Source: Bugula neritina (Eukaryota; Bryozoa; Gymnolaemata; Cheilostomatida; Bugulidae). From it: a stretch of 64,000 nucleotides of DNA. A model generated the notes under the pieces. That model was given only the letters and a program-made list of their open reading frames with translations. It was not told the DNA's origin and ran no database searches. Below are positions 40,890 through 55,900 of this stretch, one piece after another (positions within the stretch are counted from its first letter, which is position 1; every line of letters starts with the position of its first letter). Location of the stretch: positions 17,883,581 to 17,947,580 of the forward strand of contig OZ037766.1 of the NCBI GenBank assembly GCA_964035545.1, read 5' to 3'. Both the position numbers and the translations under genes were made by a program.

Positions 40890-43800
40890 TATTTCAGTAT
40901 GATACAATAAATTTCAGTGTGTTACAGTACATTTCTGCAAATTACACTATACTTCAGTGAGTTGTAGTATATTTCAGTATCTTGCAGTATATCTCAGTAT
41001 GTTTCAGTTTATTTCAGTATGTTCCAGTATATTTCAGCGTGTTTCAGTATATTTCAGCATGCCACAGTACATTTTTAGATTTTTCACTATACTTCAGTGA
41101 GTTTTAGTGTCTTTCAGTATGTTGCAGTATAATTCGGTATCTTGCAACTTATTTCAATGTGTTGCAATGTATTTCAATATGTTACAGTGTATTTAAGTAT
41201 GTTGCAGTATGTTGCAGTGTATTTCAGTATGTTACAGTGTATTTCAGTAGGTTTCAGTATCTTGCAGTATATTTCAGTATGTTGCAGTATATTTCAGTGG
41301 GTTACAGTATATTCCAGTAGGTTCCAGTATGTTGCAGTATATTTCAGTATGTTGCAGTGTATTTCAGTATGTTACAGTGTATTTCAGTATGTTGCAGTAT
41401 GTTGCAGTGTATTTCTGTATGTTACAGCGTATTTCTGTATGTTACAGTGTATTTCAGTAGTTTGCAACATATTTCAGTAGGTTACCAGATATTTCGGTAT
41501 GTTGCAGCATATTTCAATGTGTTGCAGTGTATTTCAATATGTTACAGTGTATTTCAGTATGTTGCAGTATGATGCAGTACGTTGCAGTGTATTTCTGATT
41601 GTTACAGTGTATTTCAGTATGTTGCAGTATATTTCAGTATGTTACAGTATGTTTCAGTATGTTGCAGTATATTTCAGTGGGTTATAGTATATTTCAGTAT
41701 GATACAGCGTATTTCAGTATGTTACAGTGTATTTCAGTATGTTACAGTATGTTTCAGTATGTTGCAGTATATTTCCGTGGGTTATAGTATATTTCAGTAT
41801 GATACAGCGTATTTCAGTATGTTTCAGTGTATTTCAGTATGTTGCGGTATTTTGCAATGCATTTCAGTATGTTACAGTGTATTTCAGTATGTTGCAGTAT
41901 ATTTCAGTATGTTACAATAAATTTCAGTATGTTACAGTACATTTCCGTAAATTATACCATACTTCAGTGAGTTGTAGTATATTTCAGTATCTTGCAGCAT
42001 ATTTCAGTATGTTACAGTATATTTCAGTATGTTACAGTATATTTCAGTGTGTTACAGTATGTTGAGTATATTTCAGTAGTTTGCAACATATTTCAGTAGG
42101 TTACCAGATATTTCGGTATGTTGCAGCATATTTCAATGTGTTGCAGTGTATTTCAATATGTTACAGTGTATTTCAGTATGTTGCAGTATGTTGCAGTATG
42201 ATGCAGTATGTTTCAGTGTATTTCTGTATGTTACAGTGTATTTCAGTATGTTGCAGTATATTTCAGTGTGTTACAGTAAATTTCAGTATGTTACAGTGCA
42301 TTTGCAGATATTACACTATACTTCAGTGAGTTTTAGTGTCTTTCAGTATGTTCCAGCATATTTAAGTATGTTGCAGTATTTTGCAATATATTTTAGTATG
42401 TTACAGTGTATTTCAGTACGTTGCAGTATATTTCAGTATGATACAATAAATTTCAGTGTGTTACAGTACATTTCTGCAAATTACACTATACTTCAGTGTG
42501 TTGTAGTATATTTCAGTATCTTGCAGTATATCTCAGTATGTTACAGTTTGTTTCAGTATGTTCCAGTATATTTCAGCGTGTTTCAGTATATTTCAGCATG
42601 CCACAGTACATTTTTAGATTTTTCACTATACTTCAGTGAGTTTTAGTGTCTTTCAGTATGTTTCAGTATAATTCGGTATCTTGCAACTTATTTCAATGTG
42701 TTGCAATGTATTTCAATATGTTACAGTGTATTTAAGTATGTTGCAGTATGTTGCAGTCTATTTCAGTATGTTACAGTGTATTTCAGTAGGTTTCAGTATC
42801 TTGCAGTATATTTCAGTATGTTGCAGTATATTTCAGTGGGTTACAGTATATTCCAGTATGTTCCAGTATGTTGCAGTATATTTCAGTATGTTGCAGTGTA
42901 TTTCAGTATGTTACAGTGTATTTCAGTATGTTGCAGTATGTTGCAGTGTATTTCTGTATGTTACAGCGTATTTCTGTATGTTACAGTGTATTTCAGTAGT
43001 TTGCAACATATTTCAGTAGGTTACCATATATTTCGGTATGTTGCAGCATATTTCAATGTGTTGCAGTGTATTTCAATATGTTACAGTGTATTTCAGTATG
43101 TTGCAGTATGTTGCAGTGTATTTCTGTATGTTACAAGGTATTTCAGTATGTTGCAGTGTATTTCAGTATGTTGCAGTATATTTCAGTATGTTACAGTATG
43201 TTTCAGTATGTTGCAGTATATTTCAGTGGGTTATAGTATATTTCAGTATGATACAGCGTATTTCAGTATGTTACAGTATATTTCAGTGTGTTACAGTATG
43301 TTGAGTATATTTCAGTAGTTTGCAACATATTTCAGTAGGTTACCAGATACTTCGGTATGTTGCAGCATATTTCAATGTGTTGCAGTGTATTTCAATATGT
43401 TACAGTGTATTTCAGTATGTTGCAGTATGTTGCAGTATGATGCAGTATGTTGCAGTGTATTTCTGATTGTTACAGTGTATTTCAGTATGTTGCAGTATAT
43501 TTCAGTATGTTACAGTAAATTTCAGTATGTTACAGTGCATTTGCAGATATTACACTATACTTCAGTGAGTTTTAGTGTCTTTCAGTATGTTGCAGTATAT
43601 TTCAGTATGTTGCAGTATTTTGCAATACATTTTAGCATGCTATAGTGTATTTTAGTATGTTGCAATATATTTCAGTATGATACAATAAATTCCAGTATGT
43701 TACAGTACATTTCCATAAATTACACTATACTTCAGGGAGTTGTAGTACATTTTGGTATCTTGCAGTATATCTCAGTAGGTTACAGTATATTTCAGTATGT

Positions 43801-45716
43801 TGCAGTATATTTCAGCATGTTTCAGTATATTTCAGTATGTCACAGTGCGTTTCCAGATATTACACTATACTTCAGTGAGTTTTAGTGTTTTTCAGTATGT
43901 TGCAGTATGTTGCAGTGTATTTCAGTATGTTACAGTGTATTTCAGTAGGTTTCAGTGTCTTGCAGTATAATTCAGCATGTTGCAGTATATTTCAGGATGT
44001 TGCAGTATGTTTCAGTATGTTACAGTATTTTGCAGTATTTTGCAGTATAGTTCAGTGTGTTACAGTATATTTCATTATGTTGCAGTATGTTGCAGTATAT
44101 TTCAGTAGTTTGCAACATATTTCAGTAGGTTACCATATATTTCGGTATGTTGCAGCATATTTCAATGTGTTGCAGTGTATTTCAATATGTTACAGTGTAA
44201 TTCAGTATGTTGCAGTATGTTTCAGTATGTTGCAGTATATTTCAGTGGGTTATAGTATATTTCAGTATGATACAGCGTATTTCAGTATGTTACAGTGTAT
44301 TTCAGTATGTTGCAGTATTTTGCAATATATTTCAGTATGTTACAGCGTATTTCAGTATGTTGCAGTATATTTCAGTATGTTACAAAAAATTTCAGTATGT
44401 TACAGTACATTTCCGTAAATTACACTATACTTCAGTGAGTTGTAGTGTATTTCAGTATCTTGCAGTATATCTCAGTATGTTACTGTATATTTCAGTATGT
44501 TACAGTATGTTTCAGTGTTTTACAGTAAATTTCAGTATGTTACAGTGCATTTGCAGATATTACACTATACTTCAGTGAGTTTTAGTGTCTTTCAGTATGT
44601 TCCAGTATATTTAAGTATGTTGCAGTATTTTGCAATATATTTTAGTATGTTACAGTGTATTTCAGTACGTTGCAGCATATTTCAGTATGATACAATAAAT
44701 TTCAGTGTGTTACAGTACATTTCTGCAAATTACACTATACTTCAGTGAGTTGTAGTATATTTCAGTATCTTGCAGTATATCTCAGTATGTTTCAGTTTAT
44801 TTCAGTATGTTCCAGTATATTTCAGCGTGTTTCAGTATATTTCAGCATGCCACAGTACATTTTTAGATTTTTCACTATACTTCAGTGAGTTTTAGTGTCT
44901 TTCAGTATGTTGCAGTATAATTCGGTATCTTGCAACTTATTTCAATGTGTTGCAATGTATTTCAATATGTTACAGTGTATTTAAGTATGTTGCAGTATGT
45001 TGCAGTGTATTTCAGTATGTTACAGTGTATTTCAGTAGGTTTCAGTATCTTGCAGTATATTTCAGTATGTTGCAGTATATTTCAGTGGGTTACAGTATAT
45101 TCCAGTATGTTCCAGTATGTTGCAGTATATTTCAGTATGTTGCAGTGTATTTCAGTATGTTACAGTGTATTTCAGTATGTTGCAGTGTATTTCTGTATGT
45201 TACAGCGTATTTCTGTATGTTACAGTGTATTTGAGTAGTTTGCAACATATTTCAGTAGGTTACCATATATTTCGGTATGTTGCAGCATATTTCAATGTGT
45301 TGCAGTGTATTTCAATATGTTACAGTGTATTTCAGTATGTTGCAGTATGTTGCAGTGTATTTCTGTATGTTACAGGGTATTTCAGTATGTTGCAGTGTAT
45401 TTCAGTATGTTGCAGTATATTTCAGTATGTTACAGTATGTTTCAGTATGTTGCAGTATATTTCAGTGGGTTATAGTATATTTCAGTATGATACAGCGTAT
45501 TTCAGTATGTTACAGTGTATTTCAGTATGTTGCAGCATTTTGCAATATATTTCAGTATGTTACAGCGTATTTCAGTATGTTGCAGTATATTTCAGTATGT
45601 TACAATAAATTTCAGTATGTTACAGTACATTTCCGTAAATTACACCATACTTCAGTGAGTTGTAGTATATTTCAGTATCTTGCAGTATATCTCAGTATGT
45701 TACTGTATATTTCAGT

Positions 45717-48700
45717 ATGTTACAGTATATTTCAGTGTGTTACAGTAAATTTCAGTATGTTACAGTGCATTTGCAGATATTACACTATACTTCAGTGAGT
45801 TTTAGTGTCTTTCAGTATGTTCCAGTATATTTAAGTATGTTGCAGTATTTTGCAATATATTTTAGTATGTCACAGTGTATTTCAGTACGTTGCAGTATAT
45901 TTCAGTATGGTACAATAAATTTCAGTGTGTTACAGTACATTTCTGCAAATTACACTATACTTCAGTGTGTTGTAGTATATTTCAGTATCTTGCAGTATAT
46001 CTCAGTATGTTACAGTATATTTCAGTATGTTCCATTATATTTCAGCGTGTTTCAGTATATTTCAGCATGCCACAGTACATTTTTAGATTTTTCACTATAC
46101 TTCAGTGAGTTTTAGTGTCTTTCGGTATGTTGCAGTATAATTCGGTATCTTGCAACTTATTTCAATGTGTTGCAATGTAGTTCAATATGTTACAGTGTAT
46201 TTAAGTATGTTGCAGTATGTTGCAGTGTATTTCAGTATGTTACAGTGTATTTCAGTAGGTTTCAGTATCTTGCAGTATATTTCAGTATGTTGCAGTATAT
46301 TTCAGTGGGTTACAGTATATTCCAGTATGTTCCAGTATGTTGCAGTATATTTCAGTATGTTGCAGTGTATTTCAGTATGTTACAGTGTATTTCAGTATGT
46401 TGCAGTATGTTGCAGTGTATTTCTGTATGTTACAGCGTATTTCTGTATGTTACAGTGTATTTCTGTATGTTACAGGGTATTTCAGTATGTTGCAGTGTAT
46501 TTCAGTATGTTGCAGTATATTTCAGTATGTTACAGTATGTTTCAGTATGTTGCAGTATATTTCAGTGGGTTATAGTATATTTCAGTATGATACAGCGTAT
46601 TTCAGTATGTAACAGTATATTTCAGTGTGTTACAGTATGTTGAGTATATTTCAGTAGTTTGCAACATATTTCAGTAGGTTACCAGATATTTCGGTATCTT
46701 GCAGCATATTTCAATGTGTTACAGTGTATTCCAGTATGTTGCAATATATTTCAGTATGATACAATAAATTCCAGTATGTTACAGTACATTTCCATAAATT
46801 ACACTATACTTCAGTGAGTTGTAGTACATTTTGGTATCTTGCAGTATATCTCAGTATGTTACAGTATAGTTCAGTATGTTGCAGTATATTTCAGCGTGTT
46901 TCAGTATTTTTCAGTATGTCACAGTGCATTTCCAGATATTACACTATACTTCAGTGAGTTTTAGTGTTTTTCAGTATGTTGCAGTATGTTGCAGTGTATT
47001 TCAGTATGTTACAGTGTATTTCAGTAGGTTTCAGTGTCTTGCAGTATAATTCAGCATGTTGCAGTATATTTCAGGATGTTGCAGTATGTTTCAGTATGTT
47101 ACAGTATTTTGCAGTATTTTGCAGTATAGTTCAGTGTGTTACAGTATATTTCATTATGTTGCAGTATGTTGCAGTATATTTCAGTAGTTTGCAACATATT
47201 TCAGTAGGTTACCATATATTTCGGTATGTTGCAGCATATTTCAATGTGTTGCAGTGTATTTCAATATGTTACAGTGTATTTCAGCATGTTGCAGTATGTT
47301 GCAGTATGCTGCAGTATGTTGCAATCTATTTCTGTATGTTACAGTGTATTTCAGTATGTTGCAGTATATTTCAGTATGTTACAGTATATTTCAGTATGTT
47401 GCAGTATATTTCAGTGGGTTATAGTATATTTCAGTATGATACGGCGTCTTTCAGTATGTTACAGTGTATTTCAGTATGTTGCAGTATTTTGCAATATGTT
47501 TCAGTATGTTACAGTGTATTTCAGTATGTTGCAGTATATTTCAGTATGTTGCAGTATATTTCAGTGGGTTATAGTATATTTCAGTATGATACAGCGTATT
47601 TCAGTATGTTACAGTGTATTTCAGTATGTTACAGTATGTTTCAGTATGTTGCAGTATATTTCCGTGGGTTATAGTATATTTCAGTATGATACAGCGTATT
47701 TCAGTATGTTACAGTGTATTTCAGTATGTTGCGGTATTTTGCAATGCATTTCAGTATGTTACAGTGTATTTCAGTATGTTGCAGTATATTTCAGTATGTT
47801 ACAATAAATTTCAGTATGTTACAGTACATTTCCGTAAATTATACCATGCTTCAGTGAGTTGTAGTATGTTTCAGTATCTTGCAGCATATCTCAGTATGTT
47901 ACAGCATATTTCAATATGTTACAGTATATTTCAGTGTGTTACAGTATGTTGAGTATATTTCAGTAGTTTGCAACATATTTCAGTAGGTTACCAGATATTT
48001 CGGTATGTTGCAGCATATTTCAATGTGTTGCAGTGTATTTCAATATGTTACAGTGTATTTCAGTATGTTGCAGTATGTTGCAGTCTGATGCAGTATGTTG
48101 CAGTGTATTTCTGATTGTTACAGTGTATTTCAGTATGTTGCAGTATATTTCAGTATGTTACAGTATGTTTCAGTATGTTGCAGTATACTTCAGTGGGTTA
48201 TAGTATATTTCAGTATGATACAGCGTATTTCAGTATGTTACAGTGTATTTCAGTATGTTACAGTATGTTTCAGTATGTTGCAATATATTTCCGTGGGTTA
48301 TAGTATATTTCAGTATGTTGCAGTATATTTCAGTGGGTTACAGTATATTCCAGTATGTTCCAGTCTGTTGCAGTATATTTCAGTATGTTGCAGTGTATTT
48401 CAGTATGTTACAGTGTATTTCAGTATGTTGCAGTATGTTGCAGTGTATTTCTGTATGTTACAGCGTATTTCTGTATGTTACAGTGTATTTCAGTAGTTTG
48501 CAACATATTTCAGTAGGTTACCATATATTTTGGTATGTTGCAGCATATTTCAATGTGTTGCAGTGTATTTCAATATGTTACAGTGTATTTCAGTATGTTG
48601 CAGTATGTTGCAGTGTATTTCTGTATGTTACAGGGTATTTCAGTATGTTGCAGTATATTTCAGTATGTTACAGTATGTTTCAGTATGTTGCAGTATATTT

Positions 48701-48954
48701 CAGTGGGTTATAGTATATTTCAGTATGATACAGCGTATTTCAGTATGTTACAGTGTATTTCAGTATGTTGCAGCGTTTTGCAATATATTTCAGTATGTTA
48801 CAGCGTATTTCAGTATGTTGCAGTATATTTCAGTATGTTACAATAAATTTCAGTATGTTACAGTACATTTCCGTAAATTACACCATACTTCAGTGAGTTG
48901 TAGTATATTTCAGTATCTTGCAGTATATCTCAGTATGTTACTGTATATTTCAGT
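45717..48954 (+). repeat. 3238-bp tandem duplication, first copy
   Basis: The sequence at about 45.7-48.3 kb recurs at offset +3238, changing to +3236 after the 2-bp deletion at 50,585. Marker pairs 46,642/49,880 and 47,951/51,187 follow the same offsets. Shared landmarks include ATACGGCGTC near 47,440 and 50,676. Confidence 0.82.
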
Positions 48955-51540
48955 ATGTTACAGTATATTTCAGTGTGTTACAGTAAATTTCAGTATGTTA
49001 CAGTGCATTTGCAGATATTACACTATACTTCAGTGAGTTTTTGTGTCTTTCAGTATGTTCCAGTATATTTAAGTATGTTGCAGTATTTTGCAATATATTT
49101 TAGTATGTTACAGTGTATTTCAGTACGTTGCAGTATATTTCAGTATGATACAATAAATTTCAGTGTGTTACAGTACATTTCTGCAAATTACACTATACTT
49201 CAGTGAGTTGTAGTATATTTCAGCATCTTGCAGTATATCTCAGTATGTTACAGTATATTTCAGTATGTTCCAGTATATTTCAGCGTGTTTCAGTATATTT
49301 CAGCATTCCACAGTACATTTTTAGATTTTTCACTATACTTCAGTGAGTTTTAGTGTCTTTCAGTATGTTGCAGTATAATTCGGTATCTTGCAACTTATTT
49401 CAATGTGTTGCAATGTATTTCAATATGTTACAGTGTATTTAAGTATGTTGCAGTATGTTGCAGTGTATTTCAGTATGTTACAGTGTATTTCAGTAGGTTT
49501 CAGTATCTTGCAGTATATTTCAGTATGTTGCAGTATATTTCAGTGGGTTACAGTATATTCCAGTATGTTCCAGTATGTTGCAGTATATTTCAGTATGTTG
49601 CAGTGTATTTCAGTATGTTACAGTGTATTTCAGTATGTTGCAGTATGTTGCAGTGTATTTCTGTATGTTACAGCGTATTTCTGTATGTTACAGTGTATTT
49701 CTGTATGTTACAGGGTATTTCAGTATGTTGCAGTGTATTTCAGTATGTTGCAGTATATTTCAGTATGTTACAGTATGTTTCAGTATGTTGCAGTATATTT
49801 CAGTGGGTTATAGTATATTTCAGTATGATACAGCGTATTTCAGTATGTAACAGTATATTTCAGTGTGTTACAGTATGTTGAGTATATTTCAGTAGTTTGC
49901 AACATATTTCAGTAGGTTACCAGATATTTCGGTATCTTGCAGCATATTTCAATGTGTTACAGTGTATTTCAGTATGTTGCAATATATTTCAGTATGATAC
50001 AATAAATTCCAGTATGTTACAGTACATTTCCATAAATTACACTATACTTCAGTGAGTTGTAGTACATTTTGGTATCTTGCAGTATATCTCAGTATGTTAC
50101 AGTATAGTTCAGTATGTTGCAGTATATTTCAGCGTGTTTCAGTATTTTTCAGTATGTCACAGTGCATTTCCAGATATTACACTATACTTCAGTGAGTTTT
50201 AGTGTTTTTCAGTATGTTGCAGTATGTTGCAGTGTATTTCAGTATGTTACAGTGTATTTCAGTAGGTTTCAGTGCCTTGCAGTATAATTCAGCATGTTGC
50301 AGTATATTTCAGGATGTTGCAGTATGTTTCAGTATGTTACAGTATTTTGCAGTATTTTGCAGTATAGTTCAGTGTGTTACAGTATATTTCATTATGTTGC
50401 AGTATGTTGCAGTATATTTCAGTAGTTTGCAACATATTTCAGTAGGTTACCATATATTTCGGTATGTTGCAGCATATTTCAATGTGTTGCAGTGTATTTC
50501 AATATGTTACAGTGTATTTCAGCATGTTGCAGTATGTTGCAGTATGCTGCAGTATGTTGCAGTCTATTTCTGTATGTTACAGTGTTTCAGTATGTTGCAG
50601 TATATTTCAGTATGTTACAGTATATTTCAGTATGTTGCAGTATATTTCAGTGGGTTATAGTATATTTCAGTATGATACGGCGTCTTTCAGTATGTTACAG
50701 TGTATTTCAGTATGTTGCAGTATTTTGCAATATGTTTCAGTATGTTACAGTGTATTTCAGTATGTTGCAGTATATTTCAGTATGTTGCAGTATATTTCCG
50801 TGGGTTATAGTATATTTCAGTATGATACAGCGTATTTCAGTATGTTACAGTGTATTTCAGTATGTTACAGTATGTTTCAGTATGTTGCAGTATATTTCCG
50901 TGGGTTATAGTATATTTCAGTATGATACAGCGTATTTCAGTATGTTACAGTGTATTTCAGTATGTTGCGGTATTTTGCAATGCATTTCAGTATGTTACAG
51001 TGTATTTCAGTATGTTGCAGTATATTTCAGTATGTTACAATAAATTTCAGTATGTTACAGTACATTTCCGTAAATTATACCATGCTTCAGTGAGTTGTAG
51101 TATATTTCAGTATCTTGCAGCATATCTCAGTATGTTACAGTATATTTCAGTATGTTACAGTATATTTCAGTGTGTTACAGTATGTTGAGTATATTTCAGT
51201 AGTTTGCAACATATTTCAGTAGGTTACCAGATATTTCGGTATGTTGCAGCATATTTCAATGTGTTGCAGTGTATTTCAATATGTTACAGTGTATTTCAGT
51301 ATGTTGCAGTATGTTGCAGTCTGATGCAGTATGTTGCAGTGTATTTCTGATTGTTACAGTGTATTTCAGTATGTTGCAGTATATTTCAGTATGTTACAGT
51401 ATGTTTCAGTATGTTGCAGTATACTTCAGTGGGTTATAGTATATTTCAGTATGATACAGCGTATTTCAGTATGTTACAGTGTATTTCAGTATGTTACAGT
51501 ATGTTTCAGTATGTTGCAATATATTTCCGTGGGTTATAGT
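48955..51540 (+). repeat. 3238-bp tandem duplication, second copy (right edge approximate)
   Basis: Collinear with 45,717-48,304 and distinguished by the private 2-bp deletion TGTTTCAG (for TGTATTTCAG) near 50,583 and by GTGCCTTGCAG near 50,273. Confidence 0.8.
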
Positions 51541-51675
51541 ATATTTCAGTATGATACAGCGTATTTCAGTATGTTACAGTGTATTTCAGCATGTTGCGGT
51601 ATTTTGCAATGCATTTCAGTATGTTACAGTGTATTTCAGTATGTTACAGTATATTTCAGTGTGTTACAGTATGTT

Positions 51676-52933
51676 GAGTATATTTCAGTAGTTTGCAACA
51701 TATTTCAGTAGGTTACCAGATATTCGGTATGTTGCAGCATATTTCAATGTGTTGCAGTGTATTTCAATATGTTACAGTGTATTTCAGTATGTTGCAGTAT
51801 GTTGCAGTCTGATGCAGTATGTTGCAGTGTATTTCTGATTGTTACAGTGTATTTCAGTATGTTGCAGTATATTTCAGTATGTTACAGTATGTTTCAGTAT
51901 GTTGCAGTATACTTCAGTGGGTTATAGTATATTTCAGTATGATACAGCGTATTTCAGCATGTTACAGTGTATTTCAGTATGTTACAGTCTGTTTCAGTAT
52001 GTTGCAATATATTTCCGTGGGTTATAGTATATTTCAGTATGATACAGCGTATTTCAGTATGTTACAGTGTATTTCAGCATGTTGCGGTATTTTGCAATGC
52101 ATTTCAGTATGTTACAGTGTATTTCAGTATGTTGCAGTATATTTCAGTATGTTACAATAAATTTCAGTATGTTACAGTACATTGCCTTAAATTACACCAT
52201 ACTTCAGTGAGTTGTAGTATATTTCAGTATCTTGCAGTATATCTCAGTATGTTACAGTATATTTCAGTATGTTACAGTATATTTCAGTGTGTTACAGTAT
52301 ATTGAGTATATTTCAGTAGTTTGCAACATACTTCAGTAGGTTACCAGATATTTCGATATGTTGCAGCATATTTCAATGTGTTGCAGTGTATTTCAATATG
52401 TTACAGTGTATTTCAGTATGTTGCAGTATGTTGCAGTCTGATGCAGTATGTTGCAGTGTATTTCTGATTGTTACAGTGTATTTCAGTATGTTGCAGTATA
52501 TTTCAGTATGTTACAGTATGTTTCAGTATGTTGCAGTATACTTCAGTGGGTTATAGTATATTTCAGTATGATACAGCGTATTTCAGTATGTTACAGTGTA
52601 TTTCAGTATGTTACAGTATGTTTCAGTATGTTGCAATATATTTCCGTGGGTTATAGTATATTTCAGTATGATACAGCGTATTTCAGTATGTTACAGTGTA
52701 TTTCAGTATGTTGCAGTATTTTGCAATGCATTTCAGTATGTTACAGTGTATTTCAGTATGTTGCAGTATATTTCAGTATGTTACAATAAATTTCAGTATG
52801 TTACAGTACATTTCCTTAAATTACACCATACTTCAGTGAGTTGTAGTATATTTCAGTATCTTGCAGTATATCTCAGTATGTTACAGTATATTTCAGTATG
52901 TTACAGTATATTTCAGTGTGTTACAGTATGTTG
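51676..52933 (+). repeat. 628-bp and 629-bp units in tandem
   Basis: Markers at 51,676, 52,304 and 52,933. The first unit is 628 bp because it carries a private 1-bp deletion (AGATATTCGG near 51,720). The preceding segment, 51,187-51,676 (489 bp), is a shortened relative missing 140 bp, again a multiple of ten. Confidence 0.88.
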
Positions 52934-55900
52934 AGTATATTTCAGTAGTTTGCAACATATTTCAGTAGGTTACCAGATATTTCGGTATGTTGCAGCATAT
53001 TTCAATGTGTTGCAGTGTATTTCAATATGTTACAGTGTATTTCAGTATGTTGCAGTATGTTGCAGTATGATGCAGTATGGTTTAGTGTATTTCTGTATGT
53101 TACAGTGTATTTCAGTATGTTGCAGTATATCTCAGTATGTTACTGTATATTTCAGTATGTTTCAGTATATTTCATTGTATTACAGTAAATTTCAGTATGT
53201 TACAGTGCATTTGCAGATATTACACTATACGTCAGTGAGTTTTAGTGTGTTTCAGTATGTTCCAGTATATTTAAGTATTTTGCAGTATTTTGCAATATAT
53301 TTTAGTATGTTACAGTGTATTTCAGTACGTTGCAGTATATTTCAGTATGATACAATAAATTTCAGTGTGTTACAGTACATTTCTGCGAATTACACTATAC
53401 TTCCGTGAGTTGTAGTATATTTCAGTATCTTGCAGTATATCTCAGTATGTTACAGTTTATTTCAGTATGCTCCAGTATATTTCAGCGTGTTTCAGTATAT
53501 TTCAGCATGCCAAGGTGCATTTTTAGATTTTTCACTATACTTCAGTGAGTTTTAGTGTCTTTCAGTATGTTGCAGTATATTTCAATATCTTGCAACTTAT
53601 TTCAATGTGTTGCAATGTATTTCAACATGTTACAGTGTATTTCAGTATGTTGCAGTATGTTGCAGTGTATTTCAGTATGTTACAGTGTATTTCAGTAGGT
53701 TTCAGTATCTTGCAGTATATTTCAGTATGTTGCAGTATATTTCAGTGGGTTACAGTATATTCCAGTATGTTCCAGTATGTTGCAGTATATTTCAGTATGT
53801 TGCAGTGTATTTCAGTATGTTACAGTGTATTTCAGTATGTTGCAGTATGTTGCAGTGTATTTCTGTATGTTACAGCGTATTTCTGTATGTTACAGTGTAT
53901 TTCAGTAGTTTGCAACATATTTCAGTAGGTTACCATATATTTTGGTATGTTGCAGCATATTTCAATGTGTTGCAGTGTATTTCAATATGTTACAGTGTAT
54001 TTCAGTATGTTGCAGTATGTTGCAGTGTATTTCTGTATGTTACAGGGTATTTCAGTATGTTGCAGTATATTTCAGTATGTTACAGTATGTTTCAGTATGT
54101 TGCAGTATATTTCAGTGGGTTATAGTATATTTCAGTATGATACAGCGTATTTCAGTATGTTACAGTGTATTTCAGTATGTTGCAGCGTTTTGCAATATAT
54201 TTCAGTATGTTACAGCGTATTTCAGTATGTTGCAGTATATTTCAGTATGTTACAATAAATTTCAGTATGTTACAGTACATTTCCGTAAATTACACCATAC
54301 TTCAGTGAGTTGTAGTATATTTCAGTATCTTGCAGTATATCTCAGTATGTTACTGTATATTTCAGTATGTTACAGTATATTTCAGTGTGTTACAGTAAAT
54401 TTCAGTATGTTACAGTGCATTTGCAGATATTACACTATACTTCAGTGAGTTTTTGTTTCTTTCAGTATGTTCCAGTATATTTAAGTGTGTTGCAGTATTT
54501 TGCAATATATTTTAGTATGTTACAGTGTATTTCAGTACGTTGCAGTATATTTCAGTATGATACAATAAATTTCAGTGTGTTACAGTACATTTCTGCAAAT
54601 TACACTATACTTCAGTGAGTTGTAGTATATTTCAGTATCTTGCAGTATATCTCAGTATGTTACAGTATATTTCAGTATGTTCCAGTATATTTCAGCGTGT
54701 TTCAGTATATTTCAGCATGCCACAGTACATTTTTAGATTTTTCACTATACTTCAGTGAGTTTTAGTGTCTTTCAGTATGTTGCAGTATAATTCGGTATCT
54801 TGCAACTTATTTCAATGTGTTGCAATGTATTTCAATATGTTACAGTGTATTTAAGTATGTTGCAGTATGTTGCAGTGTATTTCAGTATGTTACAGTGTAT
54901 TTCAGTAGGTTTCAGTATCTTGCAGTATATTTCAGTATGTTGCAGTATATTTCAGTGGGTTACAGTATATTCCAGTATGTTCCAGTATGTTGCAGTATAC
55001 TTCAGTATGTTGCAGTGTATTTCAGTATGTTACAGTGTATTTCAGTATGTTGCAGTATGTTGCAGTGTATTTCTGTATGTTACAGCGTATTTCTGTATGT
55101 TACAGTGTATTTCTGTATGTTACAGGGTATTTCAGTATGTTGCAGTGTATTTCAGTATGTTGCAGTATATTTCAGTATGTTACAGTATGTTTCAGTATGT
55201 TGCAGTATATTTCGGTGGGTTATAGTATATTTCAGTATGATACAGCGTATTTCAGTATGTAACAGTATATTTCAGTGTGTTACAGTATGTTGAGTATATT
55301 TCAGTAGTTTGCAACATATTTCAGTAGGTTACCAGATATTTCGGTATGTTGCAGCATATTTCAATGTGTTACAGTGTATTTCAGTATGTTGCAATATATT
55401 TCAGTATGATACAATAAATTCCAGTATGTTACAGTACATTTCCATAAATTACACTATACTTCAGTGAGTTGTAGTACATTTTGGTATCTTGCAGTATATC
55501 TCAGTATGTTACAGTATAGTTCAGTATGTTGCAGTATATTTCAGCGTGTTTCAGTATATTTCAGTATGTCACAGTGCATTTCCAGATATTACACTATACT
55601 TCAGTGAGTTTTAGTGTTTTTCAGTATGTTGCAGTATGTTGCAGTGTATTTCAGTATGTTACAGTGTATTTCAGTAGGTTTCAGTGTCTTGCAGTATAAT
55701 CCAGCATGTTGCAGTATATTTCAGGATGTTGCAGTATGTTTCAGTATGTTACAGTATTTTGCAGTATTTTGCAGTATAGTTCAGTGTGTTACAGTATATT
55801 TCATTATGTTGCAGTATGTTGCAGTATATTTCAGTAGTTTGCAACATATTTCAGTAGGTTACCATATATTTCGGTATGTTGCAGCATATTTCAATGTGTT

